Shown here: one piece after another, positions 44,683 to 54,209 of the stretch
How the letters are laid out: every line of letters starts with the position of its first letter
Position numbering within the stretch: position 1 is the stretch's first letter
Assembly: GCA_002448235.1 (NCBI GenBank)
Contig: DIXF01000008.1
Coordinates: forward strand, 146,589 to 210,588
Length of the DNA: 64,000 nucleotides
Source of the DNA: Syntrophaceae bacterium UBA6087
GTDB taxonomy: Bacteria > Desulfobacterota > Desulfomonilia > UBA1062
Direction of reading: 5' to 3'
Notes under the pieces: model-generated
What the model was told of the DNA's origin: nothing
The model's input: the letters and a program-made list of their open reading frames with translations, nothing else
Database searches by the model: none
Translations under genes and position numbers: made by a program

Positions 44683-46335
44683 ATGAGCGCAAAAAAGATT
44701 ATCTACAGTGAAGAAGCCAGAACCAAGATGCTCTCGGGCGTGAACAAGCTTGCCGATGCCGTCAAGGCAACGCTCGGCCCAAAGGGAAGAAACGCAATCC
44801 TCGACAAGACGTTCGGGTCTCCGAATGTCACCAAGGACGGTGTCAGCGTAGCCAAAGAGATCGAGCTCAAAGACAAGTTCGAGAACATGGGCGCCCAGAT
44901 GGTCAAAGAGGTTGCATCCAAGACCTCCGATGTGGCAGGCGACGGGACCACTACGGCTACCGTGCTCGCACAGGCCATTTATACTGAAGGGCTCAAGTAT
45001 CTCGCAGCCGGCATGAACGCCATGGCGCTCAAGCGCGGCATCGACAAAGCCACTGCCGCAGTCATCGTAGAGCTCAAGAAGATGAGCAAGTCGGTTGAAG
45101 ACAAGAAAGAGATCGAGCAGATCGGCACCATCTCCGCCAATGGAGATCTGGAAGTCGGCCAGATGATCGCCGATGCCATGGACAAGGTCGGCAAGGAAGG
45201 AGTTATCACCGTAGAAGAGGCCAAGGGCATGGAAACCACTCTTGACCTGGTGGAAGGCATGCAGTTCGACCGCGGATACCTCTCTCCGTACTTCGTAACG
45301 GATCCCGAGAAGATGGAAGTGGCGATGGACAACCCCTACATCCTCATTTATGACAAAAAGATCTCGAACATGAGGGACATCATCCCCATCCTCGAGACGA
45401 TCGCCAAGGAAGGCAGATCGTTCATCATCATCTCCGAGGATATCGAGGGCGAGGCGTTAGCCACCCTGGTCGTGAACAAGCTCAGGGGAACGCTCAAGTG
45501 CGCCGCGGTGAAAGCCCCCGGCTTCGGTGACCGCAGAAAGGCCATGCTGGAAGACATCGCCATCCTCACCGGCGGACAGGTCATCTCCGAGGACCTGGGC
45601 AGGAAACTCGAGTCAGCGGCCATTGCCGACCTCGGCAAGGCCAAGAAGGTCATCATCGACAAGGAGAACACCACGATCGTCGAAGGCCAGGGCAAGAGCG
45701 CGGACATTCAGGGCAGGATCAGCCAGATCAAGGCCCAGATCGAAGAAACCAAGTCCGACTATGACCGCGAGAAGCTTCAGGAGCGGCTCGCCAAGCTTGC
45801 AGGCGGAGTAGCCGTCATCAAGGTCGGCGCCGCGACAGAGCCGGAGATGAAAGAGAAGAAGGCCCGCGTCGAGGATGCACTCCATTCCACCCGGGCAGCC
45901 GTTGAGGAAGGTTTCCTTCCCGGCGGCGGCGTTGCCCTGCTCCGGTGCATCACCAAGCTGGACAAGCTCGAACTCCCGGACGACCAGAGATTCGGCGTGA
46001 AGATCGTACAGAAGGCCCTCGAAGAGCCCATGCGCCAGATTTCGGTGAACGCCGGTCTCGAAGGCGGCATCGTCGTGGAGAAGGTAAAGGACATGAAGGG
46101 GAACAAAGGGTTCAATGCCGCAACGGATGAGTACGAAGATCTCGTCAAGGCAGGCGTTGTCGATCCGACCAAGGTTGTCCGTTCGGCCCTGCAGAACGCG
46201 GCTTCGGTTTCCGGTCTGCTCCTGACCACCGAGGTAATGATCGCAGACATGCCCGACGACAAGAAGGCCTCCATGGGCATGCCCGGCGGCGGTATGGGTG
46301 GCATGGGCGGTATGGGCGGCATGGACATGATGTAA
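44683..46335 (+). CDS. groL: chaperonin GroEL
   Basis: A 550-residue Hsp60 with normal length and motifs: TLGPKGRNAILDK, the ATP-binding DGTTTATVLAQ, APGFGDRRKAMLEDIA and the GGM-rich C-terminal tail ending MGGMDMM. It folds newly made or stress-damaged proteins together with GroES. GGAGG precedes the ATG, and a strong terminator follows 25 bp after the stop. Confidence 0.98.
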   Translation: MSAKKIIYSEEARTKMLSGVNKLADAVKATLGPKGRNAILDKTFGSPNVTKDGVSVAKEIELKDKFENMGAQMVKEVASKTSDVAGDGTTTATVLAQAIYTEGLKYLAAGMNAMALKRGIDKATAAVIVELKKMSKSVEDKKEIEQIGTISANGDLEVGQMIADAMDKVGKEGVITVEEAKGMETTLDLVEGMQFDRGYLSPYFVTDPEKMEVAMDNPYILIYDKKISNMRDIIPILETIAKEGRSFIIISEDIEGEALATLVVNKLRGTLKCAAVKAPGFGDRRKAMLEDIAILTGGQVISEDLGRKLESAAIADLGKAKKVIIDKENTTIVEGQGKSADIQGRISQIKAQIEETKSDYDREKLQERLAKLAGGVAVIKVGAATEPEMKEKKARVEDALHSTRAAVEEGFLPGGGVALLRCITKLDKLELPDDQRFGVKIVQKALEEPMRQISVNAGLEGGIVVEKVKDMKGNKGFNAATDEYEDLVKAGVVDPTKVVRSALQNAASVSGLLLTTEVMIADMPDDKKASMGMPGGGMGGMGGMGGMDMM

Positions 46336-46360
46336 GCGGCAGTTTTTAAATGCATGCAAA

Positions 46361-46389
46361 GGGGGCTCTTTTCGGGCCCCCCTTTTTTT
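46361..46389 (+). terminator. intrinsic terminator of groESL
   Basis: A GC-rich stem (GGGGGC with GCCCCC, extended by two further pairs) around a short TTTTC loop is followed by seven T. Confidence 0.95.
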
Positions 46390-46495
46390 ATCTGACACGC
46401 GAGGATTTCAGCCACAGCCGAAACCCTGCATTGTCTCACCACTCTCCTGAAACCATTCGACTACTCCTGGCGGCAGTGGCAATGAGACGCGGGAG

Positions 46496-46984
46496 TCAAT
46501 ATTCTTTCACCGGGTTCAGGTTCAGCACGCGTCTGACGGCTACTAGCTCGCCCACATGAAAGGCATTGTGGTCGGCAACCAGGAGGATCTCCCTGAAGAT
46601 CGTATACTTCTTAGCGTGCGGGATGGGGCCGAAAAAATCCACATTCGGATCCTGAACGATCCCTTCAAGGTCCTTAAGATCTTTCCGAATGTCCCTGACC
46701 GTCTGCTCCCAGATTTCCGGCGTGCCCGTTTCATCGCTCCGGGGCCAGTATCCTGCCGGGAAATCGGGTGAGATGTGGTTCGGATTCCTGACGAATTCGA
46801 GGATATCCCACTGGACGATGCGCATATGTACGAGGAGATGCCAGACCATATAGCTGCTGTGTGGAACATGGGTATTGACGGCCTCCAGGGGAAAACCTGA
46901 AACCGCGTCATCAAAACTCATATGGGCATTGCCTCCGCGCAGGAGGTCGAGCAACTGATCTCTGATTACCCTGTCGGCATCCAT
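46496..46984 (-). CDS. DinB-family metal-binding protein
   Basis: A 162-residue four-helix-bundle protein of the DinB/YfiT kind. The likely metal-binding histidines lie in YMVWHLLVHMRI and VADHNAFHVGEL. Such proteins are usually thiol transferases or hydrolases of unknown substrate. The ATG at 46984 is chosen because GGGGGG precedes it and the first 36 codons of the longer frame look unlike the family. It lies 196 bp downstream of a marR-type gene on the same strand, so the two may form one operon. Confidence 0.8.
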   Translation of the reverse strand: MDADRVIRDQLLDLLRGGNAHMSFDDAVSGFPLEAVNTHVPHSSYMVWHLLVHMRIVQWDILEFVRNPNHISPDFPAGYWPRSDETGTPEIWEQTVRDIRKDLKDLEGIVQDPNVDFFGPIPHAKKYTIFREILLVADHNAFHVGELVAVRRVLNLNPVKEY

Positions 46985-47180
46985 GGACCCCCCTTTTCTT
47001 GAAAGACGAAGAGCAGAGCTTATGGAAGTGAATAATACGAGTGAGGAAGGCGTTTCCCAATGGTCGAACGGCGGGCGGGTCGATGCCCCCACCGGATAAA
47101 GGTCCCCCGCTCTTCTTTTATGCCGCCATTGCCGGCCTGAGCAGATGTTTCTTGACCATGGCTTCTGCGTGCCTTTTCGC

Positions 47181-47606
47181 TTACTCCGAGAACCGTTGTA
47201 TGATTTTCTGGAGGATGGAGCTGAAGGTGTCGATCTCCTCCTGCGTCAATCCTTGCTTGATGGCGTCGTTATACTGCTTGGTGATGCTCAGGCACTTCAT
47301 CGCCGCGAATCTCCCCGGCTCCGTGAGGGATATCTTTATAGCCCTGCGGTCCGATGGTACAGGTTTCCGCTTGACGAGGTTCTTGCTTTCCAGCCGGTCG
47401 ACGAGACCGGTTATTGCCGATTTATCCAGCATGAGAGCCCGGCTGAGCTCGGTCAGAAGGCACCCGTCGTTGGCCATGAGGTAATAGAGTGCGCCGGATT
47501 GTGCCGCCGTTACTCCTGCAGCGTCCACAAGGGCCTGGTCGAGCTTCGTAAACAGCCGGTTTCTGGCCTGCCCCAGGAGAAATATGAAGCGCTCGTCTTT
47601 TTTCAT
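47181..47606 (-). CDS. MarR-family transcriptional regulator
   Basis: A 141-residue winged-helix dimeric regulator. The recognition region is LTELSRALMLDKSAITGLVDRLE, followed by the wing VKRKPVPSDRRAIKISLTEPG, the hallmark of MarR. The ATG at 47606 follows GAGGG; the longer frame runs into the operator. A perfect inverted repeat lies 45-62 bp upstream, suggesting autorepression. The inducer is unknown. Confidence 0.93.
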   Translation of the reverse strand: MKKDERFIFLLGQARNRLFTKLDQALVDAAGVTAAQSGALYYLMANDGCLLTELSRALMLDKSAITGLVDRLESKNLVKRKPVPSDRRAIKISLTEPGRFAAMKCLSITKQYNDAIKQGLTQEEIDTFSSILQKIIQRFSE

Positions 47607-47650
47607 AAACACCCTCTTTTGTGGATGACTGGTGACAGTATAGTTTTCAA

Positions 47651-47668
47651 TAGTTGATATGTCAACTA
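47651..47668. promoter_or_regulatory. candidate MarR operator
   Basis: TAGTTGA-TATG-TCAACTA is a perfect 7-bp inverted repeat with a 4-nt spacer, in the size range of MarR operators, just upstream of the marR-type gene. Confidence 0.75.
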
Positions 47669-47756
47669 AGAGCGCGCTTGTTGCGGATTCGCCGGAGCGG
47701 CGCATCCGCTGTATGAAGGCTCGGATATGGGGCAGGGCTTTTTATGTCCTTGCCTG

Positions 47757-49019
47757 CTATGCCACGCAGGCCTCTCGCTCGGCCTTCTCGTCCCATATGC
47801 TCATGAGATAGCTTCTGCGTTCCTCAAAACACTTCGCCTGCTGTTCGACAAGCTCTTCGGCCTGGAGAGAGTCCATGTGCATCGTCTGGTTCACGAACGA
47901 TGCGACGCGACCGTAGTATAACGGCTCTACCAGCTCGATCAGCTTGTACCGGTTATTCTTCCACGAATGGAATGTGGCGGCGAGCTCATACAGGGCCTTG
48001 ACCCATACCTCGACAGGGAACGTGAAGTCCTGCTTTCTCAGCTCGGAGATCATCTCGATCTCGCGGTAGCAGCCTGGCGAAAAGATGTCCTTCCACAAGA
48101 CGCCGAAGTGGCCGAAGCCCGCTTTGAACTTTTCTATCAGCGCATCGAGATTCACCTCGACGGCTACCGGCTCGGTGAATCCTTCCATGCCGAAGGTCTC
48201 GATCGGGGTGCTGCCCTGAACTTTTCTCCAGTAGGAATCGTTGGCTTCCATGAGATTGAACAGTGTCCAGGTCACCTGGCGGAACATGGGGCCGAGGTGG
48301 GTGGACGGGTCTTTTGCATCGTGGATCTTTACGCCCAGGTTCGACTGGCAGACCCGGAAGTCATTGGTGACGGCGGAGGTGGTCATCCAGATATCGATGC
48401 CGAAGCGAGCCACGTCGGTGTTCCAGACATCCTGGTCGGTATAGAATTTGGCGACCTCGTGAGAGAATGCGAAGTCCCCGCCGATGGGCTGGCGGATCCG
48501 CTTGCCGTAGAGCGCCCGCGTGAGGTTGTAGACGATGTTGTTGGTGATGGTGCCGTCGTACTTGTGCCGCATGTACACCGGAGACACAAACTGGTAGCCT
48601 TTTTCGAGCACAGGCTCGAGGAGATACCGCATCCAGTCGGAGGTAATGCTCCTGATGTCCGAGTCTACAACGGCGCATACTTTTACTTTGAGCCGCTCCG
48701 ATGCCTCGAAGACCGACCTCAAGGCCGTGCCTTTGCCCCCGTTTCCCCGGTAGATGGATACGATCTTTTCCTGCCACGGCTGTATCAGGAGGTCGTTTGC
48801 CTTCTCGCGGGTATCGTCGGTCGATCCGCCGTCTGCGATGAAGATAACGCTCCTCTTGTCTTTGTAATGCTTGGCAAGGCCGTCGGTAACCATCCGGATC
48901 ACATGCTCGATGGTTGTTTCATTGTTGTAACAGGGAATCCCTACGAGGATATCCGCGCTTTCGATCTCCTCTATCCTTTTTGAGGTATATGCCCTCAATG
49001 CCGTGTCGTAATTGAGCAA
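47757..49019 (-). CDS. GT-A glycosyltransferase, glucosyl-3-phosphoglycerate/mannosylglycerate synthase-like
   Basis: A 420-residue GT2/GT81-like enzyme. It has VGIPCYNNETTI at the N-terminus, DGGSTDDT, the metal-binding VVDSDIRSI and a QPIGGDFAFSHEV segment resembling the acceptor loop of glucosyl-3-phosphoglycerate synthases. These make precursors of compatible solutes such as glucosylglycerate; that role is inferred from motif likeness only. The C-terminal ~150 residues are helical and unlike classical GpgS. There is no membrane segment. A phosphatase partner is not adjacent. Confidence 0.7.
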   Translation of the reverse strand: MLNYDTALRAYTSKRIEEIESADILVGIPCYNNETTIEHVIRMVTDGLAKHYKDKRSVIFIADGGSTDDTREKANDLLIQPWQEKIVSIYRGNGGKGTALRSVFEASERLKVKVCAVVDSDIRSITSDWMRYLLEPVLEKGYQFVSPVYMRHKYDGTITNNIVYNLTRALYGKRIRQPIGGDFAFSHEVAKFYTDQDVWNTDVARFGIDIWMTTSAVTNDFRVCQSNLGVKIHDAKDPSTHLGPMFRQVTWTLFNLMEANDSYWRKVQGSTPIETFGMEGFTEPVAVEVNLDALIEKFKAGFGHFGVLWKDIFSPGCYREIEMISELRKQDFTFPVEVWVKALYELAATFHSWKNNRYKLIELVEPLYYGRVASFVNQTMHMDSLQAEELVEQQAKCFEERRSYLMSIWDEKAEREACVA

Positions 49020-49177
49020 TTCTCACTCCTTTTGGTTGTTATCGATATACGTCAGGGTACATCTTTAGAAAAAACTCCATTCAACATACACGAGGCTCTA
49101 TTCAAGTCAACCTGAAATCATGGCCCATCCATGATTTGTGGGCTGACTCGACAGAATTGGAAATATTATGAGGGCCT

Positions 49178-49882
49178 TCAGGAAGATGTCGGATTCGACA
49201 CAAGCATGATGCGGGCGTCCACCGCTGTACAGCTTTTGGCAGTGCATTTCAGGGGATTGATATCAACAGACTGGATCGAATCATGAAAGTCCATGATGAA
49301 ACGCGAGAACGCGAGCACGTTTCCCGTGAGCTCTTCCCTGCTGATGGGCTCCGAACCGCGGTACCCGTCGAGAAGCTTACGCCCGCGGAGACGGTCAGCC
49401 AGTTGCCCGACATCGCGCGGCTCGAGCGGGGCCATCCTCAGGCTGATATCGTGATAAATCTCGACGCTCGTACCGCCGATGCCCAGCAGGATCATCGGAC
49501 CGAACTGGCTGTCGTTCTGGGCGCCGAGTATGAGCTCAAGGCCGTTCACGATCTCTTCCACGATCATGCCGGTGAATCCCTGTATGGAAGATAACCGCTC
49601 GAATGTATGAAGGAGCCTGTCTTCGCTTTCGATTCCCACCTCCACACCGTGGACTTCAGACTTATGGAGCACATCGGGCGAAACCACCTTCGCCACGAGG
49701 GGGTATCCGATCTGGCGGGCTGCATCCTGCGTCTCGGCAGGTGTCGCCGCGACGATGAATCTCGGCACGGTAAGGCCGGCCAGCATTAAAATGCGCATTG
49801 CATCCGGCTCCAGCACCCATCCCCGCGGGGCTGACCGCGAGAGGATCTCCTGGATGCCTTCTTTCCCTTCAACCTCTACCAT
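49178..49882 (-). CDS. ADP-forming acyl-CoA synthetase, beta (ATP-grasp) subunit
   Basis: A 234-residue ATP-grasp subunit with the family pattern GYPLVAKVVSPDVLHKSEVHGVEVG, the MIVEEIVNGLELILGAQND block and a C-terminal SVDINPLKC. With the alpha subunit it would convert acetyl-CoA or another acyl-CoA plus ADP and phosphate into acid plus ATP, an energy-saving step typical of archaea and anaerobic fermenting bacteria. AGGAGG precedes the ATG, which overlaps the end of the alpha gene by 7 nt. Confidence 0.92.
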   Translation of the reverse strand: MVEVEGKEGIQEILSRSAPRGWVLEPDAMRILMLAGLTVPRFIVAATPAETQDAARQIGYPLVAKVVSPDVLHKSEVHGVEVGIESEDRLLHTFERLSSIQGFTGMIVEEIVNGLELILGAQNDSQFGPMILLGIGGTSVEIYHDISLRMAPLEPRDVGQLADRLRGRKLLDGYRGSEPISREELTGNVLAFSRFIMDFHDSIQSVDINPLKCTAKSCTAVDARIMLVSNPTSS

Positions 49883-51243
49883 GGCTTATTCCTCCTCAGG
49901 GCCTGGGCCATCAGCACGGCCCCCTCTATGGACGGGGAAACCGGCACCCCGTTGAGCTCGAACCCTTCGGTAAGCATCCGGTATTTTTCTTCGTGGGGGA
50001 CATAAGCGATGAGCGGGATCTTCAACTCCCGCGAGATATTGCTCAACCTTGCCCCCAGGTCCATGGTTACACCGGGGAGGTACGGAAGGAGGAGCACGAT
50101 GATGCAGTCGACCTTGCCGCTCTCTGCAAGCGCCCTTGTGCAGTTCGAGAAATCGTCGTCGGTTGCGCTGCCCGTAAGATCGATCGGGTTCCCCAGCGAG
50201 GCAATCGCCTGAACTGACGGAGAAAGGATGTTACGGAAGGCTGTTTGCTCTTCTTCCGGGATCGCAGGCACGGAAAGACCATGATTCCAGCATGCATCAA
50301 CGGCCACGGCTCCATGCCCGCCGCTGCCGGTAACGACTCCTATCGATCCCTCGATGGGTCTTTGATATGCGCTCAAAGCCTCGCAGTACGAAACGAGCTC
50401 GAATTCATTGTCCGCTTCGATGATCCCGGTCTGGGAAAGCGCTGCGGAAAAGCTTGCCTGATCGCCCGCCATCGAGGCGGTATGGCTCGACACCGCCCTC
50501 TGTCCGCTGGGGCTCTTGCCCGATTTCATGACCACCACAGGCTTCCCGCAGCCGTATGCGCGCTCGACGAATTTCCTGCCCTGCCCTTTTCCGAAGCCTT
50601 CGATATAGAAGGCAATGACCCTGGTGGCCGGATCGGTTATGAGATAGTCAAGCAGATCGACCTCGTTCAGCAGGGCTTTGTTCCCGATGCTCACGGCTTT
50701 TGCGAGTCCCACATGCTCGTTCTTGAACTTGATCATCTGATCCACGAGTATGCCTCCGCTCTGGCTCACGAAAGATACATTGCCCGTGTCGGGCTTCACC
50801 ATGCGCTCGATGGGAAGGAAAAACGTGTCGATCGTCCTGGGCACATAGATGCCCAGGCAGTTCGGTCCTATAAAGGGGAATTTCGCCTCTTCGGCCATGG
50901 CGACGATACGGTCCTGGAGATCATCGCGTCCGGTCTCTTTGAATCCTCCCGAAATGACGGCCGCAGCGCCGGCACCGTGGGTTATGCAATCCTGAATGAT
51001 GCCGGGCACAAAGTCAGCCCGGGTGGCGATGACGGCCAGGTCTATCTTTTCGGGGATCTCTGCAGGAGACGAGTGGATCCTTTCTCCCTGGAACGTTCCT
51101 CCTTTCGGGTTCAACCCATATACCCGGACCGGATACCGGTGAAAGTTCTTCAAAAAGATCACGTTGGCCGGGTGCTGGAAGTTTTTTGACGACACCCCGA
51201 AGACAGCCATGGTTTTTGGGGTGAAAAAGGAATCGAGATTCAT
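49876..51243 (-). CDS. ADP-forming acyl-CoA synthetase, alpha (CoA-binding) subunit
   Basis: A 455-residue subunit with an N-terminal CoA-binding Rossmann domain (MAVFGVSSKNFQHPANVI; VYGLNPKGG), succinyl-CoA-synthetase-like domains (FIGPNCLGIYVP; FVSQSGGILVDQM) and the phospho-histidine region SSHTASMAGD. The ATG at 51243 follows AGGAGG; the longer open frame runs into the BamA-like gene and is rejected. The gene pair probably provides substrate-level ATP from acyl-CoA. Confidence 0.93.
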   Translation of the reverse strand: MNLDSFFTPKTMAVFGVSSKNFQHPANVIFLKNFHRYPVRVYGLNPKGGTFQGERIHSSPAEIPEKIDLAVIATRADFVPGIIQDCITHGAGAAAVISGGFKETGRDDLQDRIVAMAEEAKFPFIGPNCLGIYVPRTIDTFFLPIERMVKPDTGNVSFVSQSGGILVDQMIKFKNEHVGLAKAVSIGNKALLNEVDLLDYLITDPATRVIAFYIEGFGKGQGRKFVERAYGCGKPVVVMKSGKSPSGQRAVSSHTASMAGDQASFSAALSQTGIIEADNEFELVSYCEALSAYQRPIEGSIGVVTGSGGHGAVAVDACWNHGLSVPAIPEEEQTAFRNILSPSVQAIASLGNPIDLTGSATDDDFSNCTRALAESGKVDCIIVLLLPYLPGVTMDLGARLSNISRELKIPLIAYVPHEEKYRMLTEGFELNGVPVSPSIEGAVLMAQALRRNKPW

Positions 51244-51334
51244 GAGCGCCTCCTGGTTATGAATACAAGGATAGCCCGGAGAGAATGATTTTAAAGTGTC
51301 TGCAGGATCGACAAACGGGAGCGGGCCCGATGGA

Positions 51335-54202
51335 TCAGAAGGTGTAGCCGATGGAGAAATGCCATCTGTCAGGGCTTTCTTCCGGCCCGGGATCGATTTT
51401 CCGGCCGTACAGGAGGCCGATGGGTCCGATGGGGGTGACATAGCGCAACCCGGTTCCGTACGATGACCGTGTGCTGTCCGTAACCGGCTCCCCGCTGGTT
51501 TTCCGCAGCGACCCGATATCGTAGAACAGGGCGAGCTCGAGATTATATGCAAGGAGATACCTGGCTTCGATGCTTCCTGCAAGAGACTGGCGGCCCCCTA
51601 TGGGATTATCCTCAGCATCGTACAGAAGCATGTTCTCATCGTACCCCCTGACATCGAGCGTGCCCCCGAGATAGAAAAGCTGGTCGTCGGGCACCTGCAT
51701 CGTGCTGCCGGCGGGGTTGACGAAGCCTGCCCTTACCAGCCAGGCAAACGTCAGGTTCTCAAAAGGGCTGAGATAGGTTCGCACATCGAGCCTGTACCTG
51801 ATGAAATCATCGAGTGACTCCTGAAGGCCGTTGGTGAAATCCACGGAAAAGGAGCTGTAAACACCTTTCTGCGGCCGCACGAAAGAGTTTCTGGAATCGT
51901 AGGTGATTCCCGGCGTAACCGTGATCACGCTCCGGGGATCGAAGATGCTCTCGTCCTCCACCACAATGGCGTCCCCTGTCTCCGAATCCTGTAACGACCT
52001 TTCCCTCCGCTCGTACCTGAAGTTCAGTGAAGTGAGGACACGCCTGCCGTGCCGCTTGATGAACCCGAGGTTAGTTCCAATCGTTGTAAGCTCGAAATCC
52101 TGGTTGAACTCATCCTGCTTTTCCAGAAATACATTGTACAGCCCGGCGATCCTCGTCCCGAATATCCGGGGCTCATTGATGGTCAGGTCGTATCTCTCGC
52201 CGGTCTGGCTGGCCTCGGCGCTTGCCCACAGCTCCTTGTTCAGTCCGAACACGTTGCGGTCGCCTGCACGGGCGTTGCCATAAAGTCCGACGTTGCTTTC
52301 ATAGCCAAGAGACGCCTGTGCATAATATGGCTTCTTTTCCTGGACATCGGCCAGAACCGTTACTTCATCCAGACCTTCCCGGAGGCCGAGGGACCTGAAC
52401 CGGACCGAGTTGAAAATGCCCATGTCCCGGATCGAATTCTGTCCTTCAACGATCTTGCTCAAGGAGAAAGGATCGCCCGGGTCCATATCGAGTTCTCGTT
52501 GCAGCACTCTTCTCCGGGTTTTGAAGTTTCCGCTGAAGTATGTCCTTCCCATCCGGACGAATGGGCCTTCGTTCACGGCATAATGGATGTTCGCTTTTTT
52601 CCTGTCGGGACTGACGGTGACCGTTTCCCTTACCTTTACGTGGGGATAGCCCTGCTCGGATATGCAGGAGGCAAGTGCGTTTGAGTTGTCCTGCACGCCG
52701 GTTTCACTGAACGGCTCGCCTTCCCTGATGCCGATGCAGGCGCGGGCCTTATCGGGGCTGATGCTCGTGATCCCTTCAAAGCCGATGGAGGAAACGATCG
52801 TCTGCACCCCTTCACTGACGGCTACCGTTACGGCGACAAGCTTCCCGCCTTCCTCCCAGGCAAGCTCCTCCCGGACATCGGCGCGGGCGAACCCGTTCTG
52901 TTTATAAAGGGTTCGTATCTCCTGTATATCCTGGTCGAGGAGATCACGGACAAAGAGCCTCTTGCCGAAGAGCGGCAGGGTTTTCTTCCAGACGTTCATC
53001 CGGCTGCGCAGATCCTCTGCATCGAATGCGGTGTTGCCCTTGAACGTGATGTCGGAGACCACTGCCTGCGGCCCTTCGCTGATCACAAAGGCGACCTTCT
53101 TTACCTCCCGGCCGCCGGAGCCTTCCATGGTCTCTTCCGCCTTTATGGTTACGTTCGGATAACCGTTGTTGTGGTACAGCTCGCGGAGGTTCCTGATGCT
53201 TTTTCTCAGTCCGCTCCCTCTCCTGTTGCCATCGCTGAAGAGCACGAGACTTTTTTTCAAGGTAAAGGCAAAGAACTCTTCATTCCCTGAGAAAGAGACC
53301 CGGTATTTGGGGCCTTCCTGTATCCGGATCGTCACCTCGGCGTCCTCTCTTTCGGGGTCCATGTCGAGAGAATACGCCACTTCGGCTTCCGGATAGCCTA
53401 TGCCCCGGTAGAACTCGGTGAGGTCCTTTACGTCGTCGGTCAGCGTCTTTTCCCTGAAGCGCGAGGAACTGCCGATCAAGAAGGATCTTTTCCAGGTGCT
53501 TGTCCTGAGCTTTATCCTGTTTTCAGAGACGTTCCGGTTCCCTTTGATCACGAAAGACCGGAGGGTGTAGTACCTGTCCTTTATAAGATTCACCTCGACG
53601 GTTGCGGTCCCGTCTTCCCCATCGGGTCGGACTGAGACATCGACGACGGGCTCTATGTAGCCCTCGGTCACGAGGAACTGCTCGATGAGCGATTTCTGCT
53701 CCGCGGCCATGCCGGGATGGATATAGTCCCCCACGTAAACGGTCATGACCTTGAGGATGTCCTGCGTAAAAAGGGGATACTCGCCCGATACCGTTATGTC
53801 CTTGATGATGAAGTACGGTTTGAGCCTGAAGGTCACGACCATGCTTTCCTGCTGCGGACGGGCCTCGGCTGTGACGTCCTGGAATCTCCCGCTTGCTTTC
53901 AGGATGGAAACCGACCTGTCCATGAGACTTTTTGAAAAAGGCCGGCCTTCCTGCAGCAGGATGAGGTCTCGGGCCAGTATAAGGTGCCCCCTGCGAGGAC
54001 CCGGGTAATCGTGGATCTCGATAAGGATATCGTTCACCGTTTCCTGAGCGGCCCCGGGTCGTTCCGGTGTCGCGCCGACCGTCTGGGCGAGGCTCCCCGG
54101 GGGTGCGGCAAAGAGTACAAGCACAACGGCCAGTACCGCCGGAAAAGTCCGTGCAATCAGCGATCGATCCTTGGGGGTGGCTGCAGTACGTGCAATGGTC
54201 AT
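51335..54202 (-). CDS. Omp85-family outer-membrane assembly protein (BamA/TamA-like), many POTRA repeats
   Basis: About 955 residues with a signal peptide (LAVVLVLFAAPPGSLAQ). I count six or seven POTRA-like repeats in the N-terminal two thirds, seen as recurring patterns like ITVSGEYPLF, FVIKGNRNVS, VSFSGNEEFF, ITFKGNTAFD, IGFEGITSIS and TYFSGNFKTR. A C-terminal 16-strand barrel with an aromatic end (WHFSIGYTF) follows. BamA usually has five POTRAs and TamA three. The start at 54202 lies 7 bp after the tamB stop, with AGGG upstream. Being next to tamB favours a TamA-like role; it could also be the main BamA. Confidence 0.88.
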   Translation of the reverse strand: MTIARTAATPKDRSLIARTFPAVLAVVLVLFAAPPGSLAQTVGATPERPGAAQETVNDILIEIHDYPGPRRGHLILARDLILLQEGRPFSKSLMDRSVSILKASGRFQDVTAEARPQQESMVVTFRLKPYFIIKDITVSGEYPLFTQDILKVMTVYVGDYIHPGMAAEQKSLIEQFLVTEGYIEPVVDVSVRPDGEDGTATVEVNLIKDRYYTLRSFVIKGNRNVSENRIKLRTSTWKRSFLIGSSSRFREKTLTDDVKDLTEFYRGIGYPEAEVAYSLDMDPEREDAEVTIRIQEGPKYRVSFSGNEEFFAFTLKKSLVLFSDGNRRGSGLRKSIRNLRELYHNNGYPNVTIKAEETMEGSGGREVKKVAFVISEGPQAVVSDITFKGNTAFDAEDLRSRMNVWKKTLPLFGKRLFVRDLLDQDIQEIRTLYKQNGFARADVREELAWEEGGKLVAVTVAVSEGVQTIVSSIGFEGITSISPDKARACIGIREGEPFSETGVQDNSNALASCISEQGYPHVKVRETVTVSPDRKKANIHYAVNEGPFVRMGRTYFSGNFKTRRRVLQRELDMDPGDPFSLSKIVEGQNSIRDMGIFNSVRFRSLGLREGLDEVTVLADVQEKKPYYAQASLGYESNVGLYGNARAGDRNVFGLNKELWASAEASQTGERYDLTINEPRIFGTRIAGLYNVFLEKQDEFNQDFELTTIGTNLGFIKRHGRRVLTSLNFRYERRERSLQDSETGDAIVVEDESIFDPRSVITVTPGITYDSRNSFVRPQKGVYSSFSVDFTNGLQESLDDFIRYRLDVRTYLSPFENLTFAWLVRAGFVNPAGSTMQVPDDQLFYLGGTLDVRGYDENMLLYDAEDNPIGGRQSLAGSIEARYLLAYNLELALFYDIGSLRKTSGEPVTDSTRSSYGTGLRYVTPIGPIGLLYGRKIDPGPEESPDRWHFSIGYTF

Positions 54203-54209
54203 CAATGCC

